Shown: positions 23,645 through 36,900 of the stretch, one piece after another
How positions within the stretch are numbered: position 1 is the stretch's first letter
Layout: every line of letters starts with the position of its first letter
DNA from: Prunella strophiata
Taxonomy: Eukaryota > Chordata > Aves > Passeriformes > Prunellidae
Reading direction: 5' to 3'
DNA: 64,000 bases
Assembly (NCBI GenBank): GCA_036583965.1
Contig: JAZBQD010000014.1
Span: 42,375,990 to 42,439,989, forward strand
Program-made: the position numbers and the translations under genes
The notes under the pieces: generated by a model
The model's input: only the letters and a program-made list of their open reading frames with translations
Told to the model about the DNA's origin: nothing
The model's database searches: none

Positions 23645-24780
23645 GCACAGAATTCACAGAATCACTAGGTTGGAAGAGACATTTGAGATCATCAAGTCCA
23701 ACCCATGCGCTCACACCTCAACTAAACCATGGCACCAAGTGCCACATCCAGTCTTTGGTTAAGCACATCCACGGGTGGTGACTCCACCACCTCCCCAGGC
23801 AGGCCATTCTGGTACTTTATCACCCTTTCTGTAAAAAACTTCTTCCTAATATCCAACCCATATTTCCCTTGATGCAGCTTGAGACTGTGACCTCTGTTTC
23901 TGTCAGTTGCTGCCTGGAGAAAGAGACCAACCCCCACCTGACTACAGCCACCTTTCAGGGAGTTGTAGAGAGTGATGAGGTCACCTCTGAGTCTCCTTTT
24001 CTCCAGGCTAAACACCCCCAGCTCCCTCACAGGGAGGGAACCCCAGTTCCTCACAGGGTTTGTGTTCCCAGCCCCTCTCCAGCCTCGTTGCCTCCTCTGG
24101 ACACGCTCAAGCCTCTCAACGTCCTTCCTAAACTGAGGGGCCAGAACTGGACACAGCACTCAAGGTGTGGCCTCACCAGTGCCAAGTACAGGGGGAGAAT
24201 GACCTCCCTGCTCCTGCTGGCCACACTATTCCTGACACAGGCCAGGATGCCATTGGCCTTCTTGGCCCCCAGGACACACTGCTGGCTCATGTTCAGCTGC
24301 TGTCACCAGCACCCCCAGGTCCCTTTCTGCCTGGGCACTGTCCAGCCAGACCATCCCCAGCCTGTAATGCTGCAGGGTGGTCATTGTGGCCAAAATGCAG
24401 GACTTGGCACTTGGACTTACTAAGCTGCATCTTACTGGACTCTGCCCATTCATCCAACTGTTCCAGGTCTCTCTGCAGAGCCCTCCTACCTTCCAACAGG
24501 TCAACACATGATCCCAGCTTAGTATTGTCCACAAATTTACCAATGAAAGACTCAATCCCCTCATCCATGTCATGAATAAAAATATCGACCAGAACTGGCC
24601 CCAGCACAGAGCCCTGAGGGACACCACTGGTGACTGGCCCCAGCTGGCTGCAGCACCATTCACCACCAGTCTCTGGGCCTGGCCATGCAGCCAGCTCCTA
24701 ACCCAGCAAAGAGTGCTCCTGTCCAAGCCGTGGGCTGCAGCTTTTCCAGGAGTGCGCCGTGGGAGACAGTGTCAAAGGCA
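23645..24780 (-). mobile_element. CR1 LINE, antisense, with reverse-transcriptase remnants
   Basis: A CR1 copy inserted on the minus strand. Its 3' end lies at 23645 (octamer-like ATTCTGTG repeats read on the minus strand) and it is 5'-truncated near 24780. Minus-strand translation at 24293-24607 shows the later reverse-transcriptase region ([18 protein letters not shown], then [10 protein letters not shown] where active copies have an ADDTKL-type box). The frame at 23722-24159 encodes the C-terminal ORF2 tail (SLEKRRLRGDLITLYNSLKG, FFTERVIKYQNGLPGEVVES). Frames are interrupted and the 5' part with the endonuclease is gone, so it is inactive. A 19-T run (23621-23639) borders its 3' end on the + strand. 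Confidence 0.93.
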
Positions 24781-27575
24781 TAAACATAGTATAGTGTTTG
24801 TTGCTGTCTTATCACATTTGGGGAAAAATAAGTATTCTGTTTTCTATGCTGTTTGCTCTTTCTAAACCACCAGGTTCTCTTTTGCTAACCATGCTTTTAA
24901 TCATATAAATATAATAACAGTCCAGGGTTAACTCTTCTGCTATTCTAATGCCTGTGATGCCTCTTTTAAAGTAGTGGAGAAAATAGTAATTTCAAAGTTA
25001 ATTTGTTAAATAGTGTGTAAATTTTGATGATATCTTTTACTTCATTTATAAAAATTTCGGTAGTATTAAATTCCTCTGCTGTGTTGTGCAAAATGCAATG
25101 TCAAACTGATGAAGTTGTGCTGTGCAAAGTGATCTGTAAAATGCATTAGCAGCACTCAGTATCTGTTTAAATAGTAGGCTTGTGAGAAGAATGGGGTAAC
25201 ACCACATAAATGTTTTTAGTTGCTGCATGTCTTGGATTTACTGATATTCTGTCAGAATTTTAAGATCTCTGTTTTTCTAATTATAAGTGTGTCAGAATTT
25301 ATGGTATGTCTGTGTCTAGAAAGAGTACAATGGAGTAAAAGGTTATTTTTTCTGGGGAAAAACAAATTTGAAGAGCTTCTGTGTTCTGTTTCTGCAATCT
25401 GTTTTAGTGAATTCATGACCTCTGTTATAATAAGTATGAACTCAAAAGCTACTCCTTAATTTGGTATCTGGGTTGTGTCTATTTAAATAATTTTCTGTGG
25501 ATGTGTGCAGAGAGCAGAATTCTTGATCTTGTCTTGAAACTGACTAAGCTATAAGGTGTCCTGGGACTTGTAGGGTTGAAACATGTTTGACTGCAGCTCG
25601 TGGAATTTTTGGCTTCTGTAAAGCATTGCTGAGGTTTTAAGATGTAGGGCAGAAGGGATGTTCTTATATTTTGTGTATAAAAGCATCTATACTGCACACT
25701 ACTGCATGATTTACACTTTCTGGGGCCAAAGCCACTTGTGCAAATCAGAGTGAGGGCAACAGACCACAATCTCCTAAATTCAAATGTGGTTTTGGTGGTC
25801 TTACCTGTCCTAATTTCATGCAGATTTTGCTTGTTGAAGACACTAAATTTTAAAGGAGCTGCTTGACTTGGGTTGGGTTTCCTTTTGCTTAGCTTGCAAA
25901 AGGTGGAGGTTTGGACAGTGGTTGTTCTGCCAACAGAACTTGCCTGTAGTTTACAGCATTGGCTGCAATTTGGTCAGTGTTAGTGCTGGTAACCAGCCTA
26001 CAGTTGATGCCATGTACTAATGATATCTTTTGAAATAATTCTAGATATAAAATGCGATAGCAATGTAGGGGAGAAATCCCTTAAAGCTAGGCTTTTCTTT
26101 CCTTGTCCCTTCAATTTCCCCTACCCTCAGTTGGATTGATTGCCATGTTCCCTTTGGGGATCAAGTGATATCTAATAGGAATATTGAAGCCATTTTGAAT
26201 TCTAATTGCAGATTTCTAATTAGTTTCACAGTTTTGACCATTTCTTTTACAAACTGCCTGTGTTTTGAGATTCACAGATGTGAATCCTGATTTCTTGGGT
26301 TGTCTAAGAAAATGAGAAGTATATGTGATGGGAATGTGCAGCAGAGTTGCTTTTCTTAATATAAAAAAATGGTAATTGAAACACTTCTGCTGCCAAGATT
26401 AAGCAATAAAGACTTGGTCAGAAGAAAAGCTTGGGGAAGTAAATGAGTAAATTCTGTGTCTCCCTCTTCTGGATGTCTTGGTGGTAAAGGAAAAGTATTG
26501 TAGTTTCTGAGTGAAATTGGAGAAAGTTTTGTTGTTGAGCATGATTGTGGCAGTTTCAGCTCTGTCTTGCTGCTTTGTCTAGTAAAAGCATGGAAGTGTG
26601 AGAGTAAACCTCAGCTGGTTTGTTTCAGGTTTGAATGCTTAAGTAGCAGATCTTGGTAATCTCTGATTTCTTCAGTGTCTTCTGAAGTTTTAGTTTGTCC
26701 TTCTAAGTACTAATAATTTTTAAAGCTTCATATAGTTTTGAAGAGACCTGTTGTTCCCTCTGGGGTTTGGGTTAGGAGCTTTAGGTGTATATACTCTCTT
26801 TGCTGTGACTACAGGAGTTTTGAAATGCAGGAGATTGAGTCCTTGGTATAGATATTCTTTTCTCAAGTGTGTTTCATTCTACATGTATTAAGTAAGCTTC
26901 CAAAGAACACATACTTGCTATTTCTTATGTAGGGTCAAATTCTTTCAACCTTTGTGATGTGGATCACTGAGATGTACTTCATCTGTGCTATTTTTTTCCA
27001 CAGTTAAAGCAGTGAAAGAGTGCATCCCCATTCATGATACTGCACTGCACCTCTGCTTGTGACCTGTTCCTTGTTTGATACAAATTTCTCTACATGTTTT
27101 ACTGAGTGCAAATAGTTTGAATTATTTCCTTCTTGTTTTGGCATACAAATACAAGCTGCTTTCATTTTGCTTACTTGCCACTACAAGGGTGACTCTAGGT
27201 TTGTAAAACAACAAACTCTTCTGGTGCTACAATATTTAAAGTTTGTTGCTTCAACTATTTGCATAGGGCAGTTTGCAGGTGTTAGTTACTGCAGTGTTGC
27301 ATGGGGTCATTTGCATGGAAACTTAGCAATATGTTACATTTTTAAAAATAAGAGCACCAGTGGTAGTATTAAACACTGCAAAAACTTCACATCTGTTAAA
27401 CAAAAGCAAATTTTGAAGTCGGAAACATCAGTTTCTAGACAGCAATAATGATACTTATAAATTGTGAATGATCTCTTATCTTCTAATATCATGTATTTCT
27501 ACTCTACCATGGAGAATACTCATTAATTTTTTTTTTTAAGTTGCAATCTAAATGAAGTACTTCTGTGTTTTCCAG

Positions 27576-27651
27576 ACTACATTTTGTAAGATGAAGAACA
27601 GAAAGCAGTGTATTCAAGATACTGAGGATCAGACGCATGAAGGCATGGAAG
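27576..27651 (+). CDS. SCAF11: SCAF11 exon 2 (start codon at 27591)
   Basis: The acceptor TTCCAG precedes 15 bases of 5' UTR and then ATG at 27591 (A at -3). The first 20 residues begin MKNRKQCIQDTEDQ and match the human N-terminus residue for residue in length, including the HEGMEG ending across the splice. The donor is GTAAAG at 27652; the exon ends after one base of a codon. Confidence 0.88.
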
Positions 27652-28489
27652 GTAAAGTTTGTGTGTGTGAAAATATTGAAGTATATTATTCAGGCTCAAG
27701 CTGTGAAGATCTGATTTTTTTCATTTGCTCTTTCAATTAGTATGCTGCTTGTTTTGAAAGAAGTTGTGTAAATATAACCACTCTCTCATAATATTTGGTG
27801 TTGTCCTGTGAGGTCCCCAAATAATTTCCTGTCTCTTCTCCTGTTATTACTTGTTAACTTCTGGTAGCAAAACAAAAATTTTGATAGCAATTGCTATTCA
27901 GAGAAAATGATTGTTCAGAGTAAAATTCCTTGAAGAAGAGTTCATACATTTTTGTATTCTGAAAGCACTTTCCAACTCTAACAAAATCGGGAGCATTTTT
28001 TATTTAATGTACATGATTAGGTAAATATTTGAAGATATTCAGATTAACATAATTCTAAGACAGAAAAGCTGATGTAAAGGTAGACCATAAGTATATAAGG
28101 TAATATAGAATATGCTGGTGTAATTTAAGTCATGGCGAGAGTGCAAATACACAAGGAGAAAGAATGTAGGAGAATTATGTCTAAATGACTACATAACCGA
28201 GAGGAAACAGTGTGATACCTGCTTTACTAAAATATCCCTGTAATTAACTTTGTTTTGATGGCAAAGACTGGTACAGTAGTCTATGAAATAAGTTGCTTAG
28301 CTTTCTTCATCTGAAGCGCAGTTTTCTGTAGTTACAAGCAAGTTGAATTCAAATTTTGAGTTCTAATGCAGCCAAGAAGCTGGCCAGAGGAGTACTTGAA
28401 AGAATCCTTACTTCTTTATTATTCAAATCTAGAAGGACTTTGTTTCAAAAACTGTCAAAACTTCTAAGTGTCAGTGTTAATAATACCAG

Positions 28490-28644
28490 GTGAAGAAAGG
28501 GAGGAAAGCTGTTCCTGTTCTACGTTATTGTATGATGGCAACACGTGCCCCATCTGTCTGAACTGCCTTCTAGAGCAAGAGATTGGGTTTCCTGAGAACT
28601 GCAGTCATACCTTCTGCATGACTTGTATTCTTAAATGGGCTGAG
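28490..28644 (+). CDS. SCAF11: SCAF11 exon 3, first six RING ligands
   Basis: Residues 21-72. The RING finger starts here: C40, C43, C58, H60, C63 and C66 (CPIC ... NCSHTFCMTC) are six of its eight zinc ligands, followed by ILKWAE. The match to human SCAF11 is very strong. RING domains commonly recruit E2 enzymes for ubiquitin transfer; ligase activity of this one is an inference. Donor GTAAGA at 28645, phase 0. Confidence 0.95.
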
Positions 28645-30004
28645 GTAAGACTAACCACCATCGTGTGTTTTTATTTTTCGGTGAAATCTATTGCATCTAA
28701 TACGTAAAGATATGGTTTTTTTAAAGTTACATATTTTGGCTTTGCACAGAAGTGTTCAGTGACCAATTTGTAAATAGATTTTGGGAAACTTTGCTCTTAA
28801 TGCGATAAAGCATTTTGAGTTTTCTTTCACTAGATAATCTTACTCTAGTAACTTAATGATTGCTAGAGATTAGGGATAAGTAAACAGGGTGGTGTTGGCT
28901 GTTTGGAAGATCGGACAGTATTATGTACATGCTATAATATTGCATTATTTTTAGCTTACTCTTACTTTGTGATAACCCTTAGACTGTTTGTTATAGTGTT
29001 AACTCAGGGCTGGGACCAATATGTATTCATGTTAGTCTACAAAATGAGTGATACAACCTTAGTTTTCCACCTGTAAAGAGAATTCAGCTAAAAGCTTTAC
29101 TGCTGTCCTGAAAAAAAAATCCATTTTAATGATGGCTGGTTTTTGTTCTATGTCAATAACTTAGTAGATAGTTCTGGAACATTAAAGAAAAATGACTTGT
29201 TGAACAAATCCTTGATGACCTGGTTCTGTTTAGTCCCTTTTCCTTCACCTATGTTATGTAATCATTGCATTCAGTCTGGTGTCTTTACCTTTCCTGTAAC
29301 TTTTTCAATTATCAGTACACCAAACACCAAATTAATATTGCTTTGTACTGGGATGACTGGGGTTGTCTACCTTTGCCCTGCTTCTGGGGACTTGAATTAG
29401 TTTGTCACTTTAGTGAGACCACTGTTTGGTTTCTTTGCAATATCATTCTTTTGAAGTAAATTATGATTTTGGTTGCAGTATTCCCTTTAGAATGTTGGTA
29501 TCACTTGGTTGGTATGTATACATGCAATATGTTTATTCGTGCTATGTTTTAACCTTAATTTTTGTGCTATTTATTACTGAAATCCAGTGGTAACACAATT
29601 TTCTGAAGAATTTATATGAACTTCAGAGTATTAAAAAAAGGTTCTTACATTAAAATTGCTTTATATTTACAAACCAGATAATAAACAAAGTTTCCTGTTG
29701 CCAGATTTTCTATTTTGCATTCGATTCATTGGAGCAATTTGATTTGTAAGGGAAGAGGAAATTCTCACCTGTAATTTTACCCTGAGTGACTTAGCTGGTT
29801 GCTATAATGACAGCTGAAAAGCATTAAACAGTGACATGCACAGGGAAGCAGTACAGTATATTGGCTTGCTGCTGGATTCGAGTTTATTCACATTGTCTAA
29901 CAGATGCTTTTAAGCTCAATGAGGAAGAGAAATTTTCTTGTTCTAAAGGGGCAGGTGAATGATCTGACATTTTTCTTGTCACATCAATGTTGTTTTTTTT
30001 TTTT

Positions 30005-31214
30005 GTGGTCTGAGGTGCTATTCAAATAGAATAAAAGCAACTTCTCTTAAAAGTTGACAGGTAAAGTAGATGTGATGCCATAAAAAAGATGTGGGGGTGT
30101 TTCTAAAGCTACATAAGGCTGCTGCTGCTGCTTTTCATTAGTGACATCAGATAGGTAAAACCAGCCAGGCTTCCTTTTCTGAGGTTACTTGACAGCCAGG
30201 CCTGTTGAGTTCATGGAACTCCACTGCCTAATTTAGTAGTTTTAATTAAAAGTAAAGGGACAAAATAAGTGTTGAAACCTGGGTGACAGTTCAGAGGCTT
30301 CAACTGTGAGGAGCAGATGAAGTTCTATAGATTTGAATTATAGAAAAATATTATAAGCTTGTCACCATTTAAAACATGCTGATGCTGTGTGCTTTTTGCC
30401 TGTTACTAATATTTAGTAACTGAATGTGTTCTTTTTTGAGAAGTGTTGCATAAAGGTTACCTTTTTCTGGTTCCTGGTTGATCCACAACCATAATTTAAG
30501 TCATTCTGAGTAATGGAGATGTAAAAAAGATACAAAAATTACCTGCTGTTTAAAAAATACACTGCCTGATTCTGGGTAAAGATTTTTTTTTTTTTTTTTT
30601 TGTTTTTTTTTTTTTTTTTTTTTTTTTTGTGGTCTGAGGTGCTATTCAAATAGAATAAAAGCAACTTCTCTTAAAAGTTGACAGGTAAAGTAGATGTGAT
30701 GCCATAAAAAAGATGTGGGGGTGTTTCTAAAGCTACATAAGGCTGCTGCTGCTGCTTTTCATTAGTGACATCAGATAGGTAAAACCAGCCAGGCTTCCTT
30801 TTCTGAGGTTACTTGACAGCCAGGCCTGTTGAGTTCATGGAACTCCACTGCCTAATTAGTAGTTTTAATTAAAAGTAAAGTGACAAAATAAGTGTTGAAA
30901 CCTGGGTGACAGTTCAGAGGCTTCAACTGTGAGGAGCAGATGAAGTTCTATAGATTTGAATTATAGAAAAATATTATAAGCATGTCACCATTTAAAACAT
31001 GTGTGCTTTTTGCCTGTTACTAATATTTAGTAACTGAATGTGTTCTTTTTTGAGAAGTGTTGCATAAAGGTTACCTTTTTCTGGTTCCTGGTTGATCCAC
31101 AACCATAATTTAAGTCATTCTGAGTAATGGAGATGTAAAAAAGATACAAAAATTACCTGCTGTTTAAAAAATACACTGCCTGATTCTGGGTAAAGATTTT
31201 TTTTTTTTTTTTTT

Positions 31215-31252
<38 letters not shown>
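30005..31252 (+). repeat. 624-bp tandem duplication bordered by poly-T
   Basis: Unit 1 is 30005-30628 and unit 2 is 30629-31252. Outside the T runs they differ by two substitutions (G/T in AAAGGGACA versus AAAGTGACA; T/A in AAGCTTGTC versus AAGCATGTC), a 1-bp indel and a 9-bp indel (GCTGATGCT-type block missing in unit 2). Each unit ends in T18-19, a single G, then 26 or 37 T, and unit 1 is preceded by 12 T. The order is T-unit-T-unit-T. Confidence 0.93.
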
Positions 31253-31254
<2 letters not shown>

Positions 31255-33865
31255 TATAAACAAATTGCTTTTGGAAATGGTATTTTCTTCTTTAAGTGCT
31301 GAAGAAAAAACAAAATTGAGAATAAAATTATTGAATTAAATATAAAAAAAAAAGACTAATATTGACATTATTTGACATGTTCTTTTGTGTATCTTCAGTT
31401 CTGCTCCATACACTTAGAGACTTTGCCAGCAGTCTGTGTTCAAGTTGGGTATTTATTTTATTTTTCTGTGCTGCATCTGGACTACAAAATATAACAGGAT
31501 AAGCTACTTCTTTAAACTGTTGTTTTCAAATTGTACATAATCATTGCTCTCCTGAGAGTTTATAGCTTTTTTATGTAACAGTCTAGACTCTAATCAAAAC
31601 CAGGGTAGCTTAGGCAGAAGATAAGGGTTTTACTGTTCTGCTTCCTCTTCAATCTACAGGAGATTTTCAACATTGCAACTGCAATAAAGTGTCCTGTACC
31701 AGCAGGTCTTCTGTCTGAAAGCAGCAGCCATAACACTTTGAACATCTTACTTTTTAAGAAGTGAGAGAATATAGATTTAAAAAAGCACTTAAAAGCAATA
31801 AAAAAGCAGTATATAAAAGTTGCCTTTATTCCAAAGGCTAAAGAGGGGTAGAAAATTTGCCACGGAACAGGTCTAATACATTAGATCCTGTTGGCTAAAT
31901 ATGAACATTTAGTTTCAGAATTAAATAGCATTACAGTTGAGTCAGTACTGTGTTTTCTTTCCCTTTGAAGACAGATGTCTAAAGCTTAAAAGAAAAGTGA
32001 GGGGCAGACTAAGAATCCCCACAAAGAAGTTAATCTTCAGAGTAACTTTTTAATATGTCCCTTGAATTGTTCTGCTCTCTTTGGCTGTGTTAATTGTGGC
32101 ATTTGAGAGCATTGCTATGCACAAAATCAGCTGCCTATACTATTAAACTCTTCTGTACTATTAGACTGTCAACTTGTGTGCCTTTGGCCATGCTAACTAG
32201 TGCTCTTCCACTCACTGCTGGGGGCTGTTCTCAGTAGGCACAGGAAGATTAACATAAATGTTTGTCATCCTGTGCCAGCTGTCAACCACTTCTGTAAGTC
32301 AACATGGTGTAATTTACTAATGAAGACTTTCAAGCTTAAGGCTCTGTATTTCAGTGAGTCTGTGCTGGAAGATCATAAAAAGTAAAAGGTGCTAAATCAG
32401 GTTACTGTACACACCCTTCAGTGGGAATGTAGAAGGACAGGGTAAGTGAAGGGTTGCTTTCAGTGTAAATAGCATGTATGTGGTAGCATTGTTCCAGCCA
32501 CATAAAAAAAGGGGGGAGGGTGTAGCCAACAACAAAAATCCCCTATCTAGAGTCTTTAAACACCACCAGTAATGTTGTGTTACACCAAAGGAAGCAGTTA
32601 CATTAATGTGTTTCTGTCGTCTGTGAAACTATTAGTATATTAAAACTAGTTGGGTCTAAACTAATTTTTTAAACTATTTTTTCTGATAAACTTATGTTTT
32701 GTATTTTCATTGGTAAGCACATGTTTTAGTTTATAATAATTGGTTCTGAAAGGATTTAAGTGAAACTGATACAAAGAAAAGTTAACTAGGCATCTGTGGC
32801 AAACATGCACAAAGTAGTTACCACCTCAGCTAAGACAACTGCTTTAGCAGCTGTGGTATCTTGCTTGTATGCATTAGAAAAAAAAAAATCTCTATTGTTG
32901 TTTTTCTGTTCTATTCAAAGAAAACAGTCTTAGAAACAATAAATATTTACTTTACTGTAGGCTGTTAAACTTCCTTTCTGTTCTTCAGAGTGCTAAGAAA
33001 TGTACCGGAGATTTCTATCTGTTCTTCTATTAATTCCTCTTATGAGTTATCATGGGAGATGAGTGTTGAAGAAAAGATTGTGTTGTCTGCATTATTACAA
33101 TGTTTTTGGAACAGACATTGATTTCACTGACCCTCACCTATCAAGCTTATTTCTCTCATACTCTGGTCCTGGTTTCTCACATTATTTTTTCCTCATCTGG
33201 AGAATTTTGAAGTGGAGTATGTACTGTCATAAATTCTTCAAAGCATTGGAGCATATTTGAGTAGACCCTGTACAGAATCTGTGGTTAACTAAATAAAACT
33301 AAGCAGTTGGCACAAAGAGCTGTCTTGCACTATGTTTCTAGTGGATGTTCTTAGGTGTTTTATTCATAGATTTTGATGTTCAGTTCGTAGAGTAGTTCTT
33401 GCCTTTGTGCTCATACAAGGTTTGGATCATTGTGTATGTGGAGTATACTACAGCACATGTATATTCTTCTGAGGTTGAGTTATCTGTATGAGAACTGGGA
33501 TTCTTAATGTGTATGCTTTCTGATCTGGATTATTTTTTTCTGAAGGATATAGGAAGGAATCAGCTTAAGTGGAAACAATCTCCAACGTGATCTGCAGTAC
33601 AGAGCACTGTGGGCTTTAAGATGACACTAATGAATGAAACATAGATTGTGTTCGAAGAAACACAACCTAAAACCCCAAAAATAACAGTGGAAAAAACCTT
33701 ATTGTTCAAGTATTCCCAAAGTGATCTATATGTAGACAGTTCATCTGAGAACTGATGTTCAGAAAAACTGTATTAACCAAATAATTTCAGAAAGTGTAGA
33801 TTTTAGATACCTTTTTGCAAATTACATGTTTGCTTTGTAGTATACAGTTGTTCTTGGCTATTCCC

Positions 33866-33940
33866 TGCTTAAGGAGGGGGCTTGGGCAAGATGACTTCCA
33901 GAGATCTTTTCCAACCTCAACCACTTTGTGATTTTGCAAG
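33866..33940 (+). mobile_element. CR1 LINE 3'-end fragment
   Basis: CTTGGGCAAGATGACTTCCA, then TCTTTTCCAACCTCAACCAC and a degenerate TTGTGATTTTG end, match the last ~75 bp of CR1 in sense orientation, inside SCAF11 intron 3. Confidence 0.85.
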
Positions 33941-36900
33941 AACATTTGTGTAGCAACTTATGAATGTTAATTCTGTTGAAGTGCAGTGCAAAAGTCTGAG
34001 TGGTTTTTATTTTACTCCAGTTCTTCCAATAGTGTCAATGCCATTAAACTTATTTTGTCAACACTTTATGGCAATTTTGAATTGGAACTGAAGAACTAGC
34101 CAGTTGTGTCATGTAGGTAGAGAGAAAAGAGCTGTTAAGATTTGTAACTTAGTCTACTGATGAGGTATTAAAACTGTAATCTGTTCTTTTGCACTCTGTA
34201 TCGTTACTATCAGTGATTTTTCCCTCCAAAAAAGACTTGTCAGAAATAGTGTTTTCCTTAAAGTATAACTATAAAACTTTTCAATGTGCTTGCTTTTTAA
34301 AAGTAGACTGAAAAAATAATGTTTTTAGATGCTTCTAGAAAATAGTGCATTTTCTGATGTCTTCTTATTTTCATTAAAATGTGGAGAGGGTGTTTCTCAC
34401 TACATGTGGTGCAATGGTCTCCCTGTTCACCTAAGCTGGAGGTGTTACTGTGGCCTTTTTTCTGTACTGTTATTACAAGGTGAAGTGAAATATGTAGTCT
34501 AAATCTCACTTTAAGCCTGAATTTACTTAGGAGAATCTGGTATTATTTGTGTTTAACAGATTATCTAAGAGTGTAGGATCATGTTTCTTTTTGTATCAGC
34601 TTTTCAATACAAAATTTGGAGAACAGACTTTATTATGAGCCACTTGAAAAAAAAATTGGGGGAGGGATTTTGTGCAGCAACTTGAATACTGTACTTGCAT
34701 CTTATTACTGCTTGTTGTGAAACCTCATAACATAGAACTTGATGAGATGGGGATATCTGTCAAAGTTATTTTATTAGCCAAATATGTTTCGGGGTTAGCT
34801 TGCACTTATTTGTATAGCTTTCCTGGCTGGAATATAGTAACTGCTTCATCCTTTTGCCTACTTCACTTCATTCAAATGCTGTTTGAAGTGATGCAGTTAA
34901 AATAGGGGATTATTTCTACTTGAGTTTAGAGATCACAGTTCTGTGTCACTCTAGCAGTTACAGGAATATAGAAATTAAGTTATTCCTTGGAGCTAAAGTA
35001 AGATTTTTCTATAGGGTCATAAAAAACAAATAAAATACAATTTTTAAATTTTTTTTTTTATTATTTTTAAATCTGAAAACCAAACATATTGCTTGTGGAT
35101 AACTTTCCAGGGCTTGCAGATTTTTGTGAATGCTTATGTATTTTATGAAGTGTATTCTTCAGATATCACAGGATGGGTGAAAGAATAAATCACTGTGGAG
35201 TTATCAGCTTTAATAGGAAAACTCTCAGTAGTTTCATGTGGAGAATAAAACAATCAAAGATATTTTTAAGTGTGCTGAGCTACTAGTGTGTGCTTTTCCA
35301 AGGAAAGAACTGTTCGGAAACAAAGCAAGCAGGCCACTAATACCCATGCAGAGGTTCTGATGATATTGATGATTACATTATTACATTAAGTACTGCATGT
35401 TCTGATTTTTAAAGCTATGGTAAAGAAAGATATTGTAAAAATCTGTGGTTCTTCTAAGGTTTTGATACTTTTCATATACCTTCTCCCTTGCGCACAATAA
35501 AAGTGGTAGCTGCTCCTCGGGCTTGTTCCATCTCAGTATCTTCTTTCTTGTTTTAAATGTCCTTTATCAAAAAGTACAGTGTACATTCACTATTAGTTAC
35601 AATGCTCCCTGAACAGAAACCTCAGAAGAGTGGAATTGCTAACCTGCCTTTGATGAAAGAAGACTCAACACCTTTGTTACCTGAACCATGTTCTCAAAAA
35701 ACATGAGAGATGAGTTAAAGGTCACCACTCCTCATAATTGCTTCTTGTAGTGAATGTTGACTTTTCTTACCTTTATTCCTTTCTATAGGAGCATAAATCC
35801 TGTCTTGCTGTTGGGAAAAGGGACAGGGGAAGAACTTGGGGGGTTTTCTTCCAGTTTTTCCAACATTTTAAGGGTTTGCTTTTATTTATTAGCAGACAGG
35901 TGAGAGCTGATGCATGTTTAGACAGAAGTAACCTCTAGTTTCCTTCGGGGTACCCAACAACTGTACTCCTCCTGGGGACTGGGGGTGTACAACCAAATGT
36001 CCTGAGTTTACTGGAATTTCTCTTGTGATAATATTGTCAGCTTACAGAAAATGCTAAGGCTACAAAAAGCAACTGAGCAGGAGTGGAAAGAGCATCTGCT
36101 GTTTCTGAACATATCTGAACCTAATGGGAGTTTTTGACTCTTGCAGAATGTTTTCCTCCCTTTTTACTACCATGTAAAACTGTATTAAGTTGTTAAACAT
36201 TTGTTCAGAAGAATTGAACATTGAACATCTTTCTAGTGGAGCAAAAACAGCTGTTATTTGGATTTCTGCTAGTAACACTTAGTATTCTATGACACTTTAT
36301 TGCAATGAACTAAATGTAACTTGCAGTGACTTAAACTAGGGCAGATAACTTGACATTCATGTGTAAATTTAATGTAGGAAGAGATTGTATTGGATGAACA
36401 TTTCGGCTAAGGTAGATCCTGAAACGAGAATAAAAATGGCTAACAAAAATAACTTCCTCTTACCTATCTTTTACAATCTGGTATATCTAAGAATGCAAAT
36501 GTGTGTACCTTGATGTTTGCAGTAGATTCAGAAGCTGCAGTGCATTGCATGCTATCAAATATCGCGATGGAACATTGCACTACTGTGTTACTGTGGGTTA
36601 GCTGTGCCTTGGCTATAGGACAAAAACTGTCTTCATGATCTGAGTCCTTGGGGAGCTGGCTTAATTACCCAATATGCTTTTCTTATCTGGGGCCATGACA
36701 CTGCAGAGAACAATGGTATCCCCCAAAAGAGGAAGTTTTTAGTTAGGACAAAATCCCAGAGCATCAGAGGATAGGTGATGGCTTTAACTTACATTCTTGT
36801 TCAACAGCTTGTTCCTGAAACTACCCCTGGGTGGTTTTTTTTTCATTTGTTTGATGGGTTTGGGTTTTTTTTAAATCAGTCTTATTTGGTTCTATCTACT

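Larger units (their letters stand above)
10515..27575 (+). other. SCAF11: SCAF11 intron 1
   Basis: A 17-kb intron, GC-rich for its first 600 bp (the downstream half of the CpG island) and then AT-rich. Apart from the LTR, the antisense CR1 and simple repeats listed separately, I see no supported gene or RNA in it. It ends in TTTTCCAG just before exon 2. Confidence 0.75.

Noticed and set aside
24226..24726. 166-codon minus-strand frame
   Set aside because: It is part of the interrupted ORF2 of the antisense CR1 copy and not a host gene.
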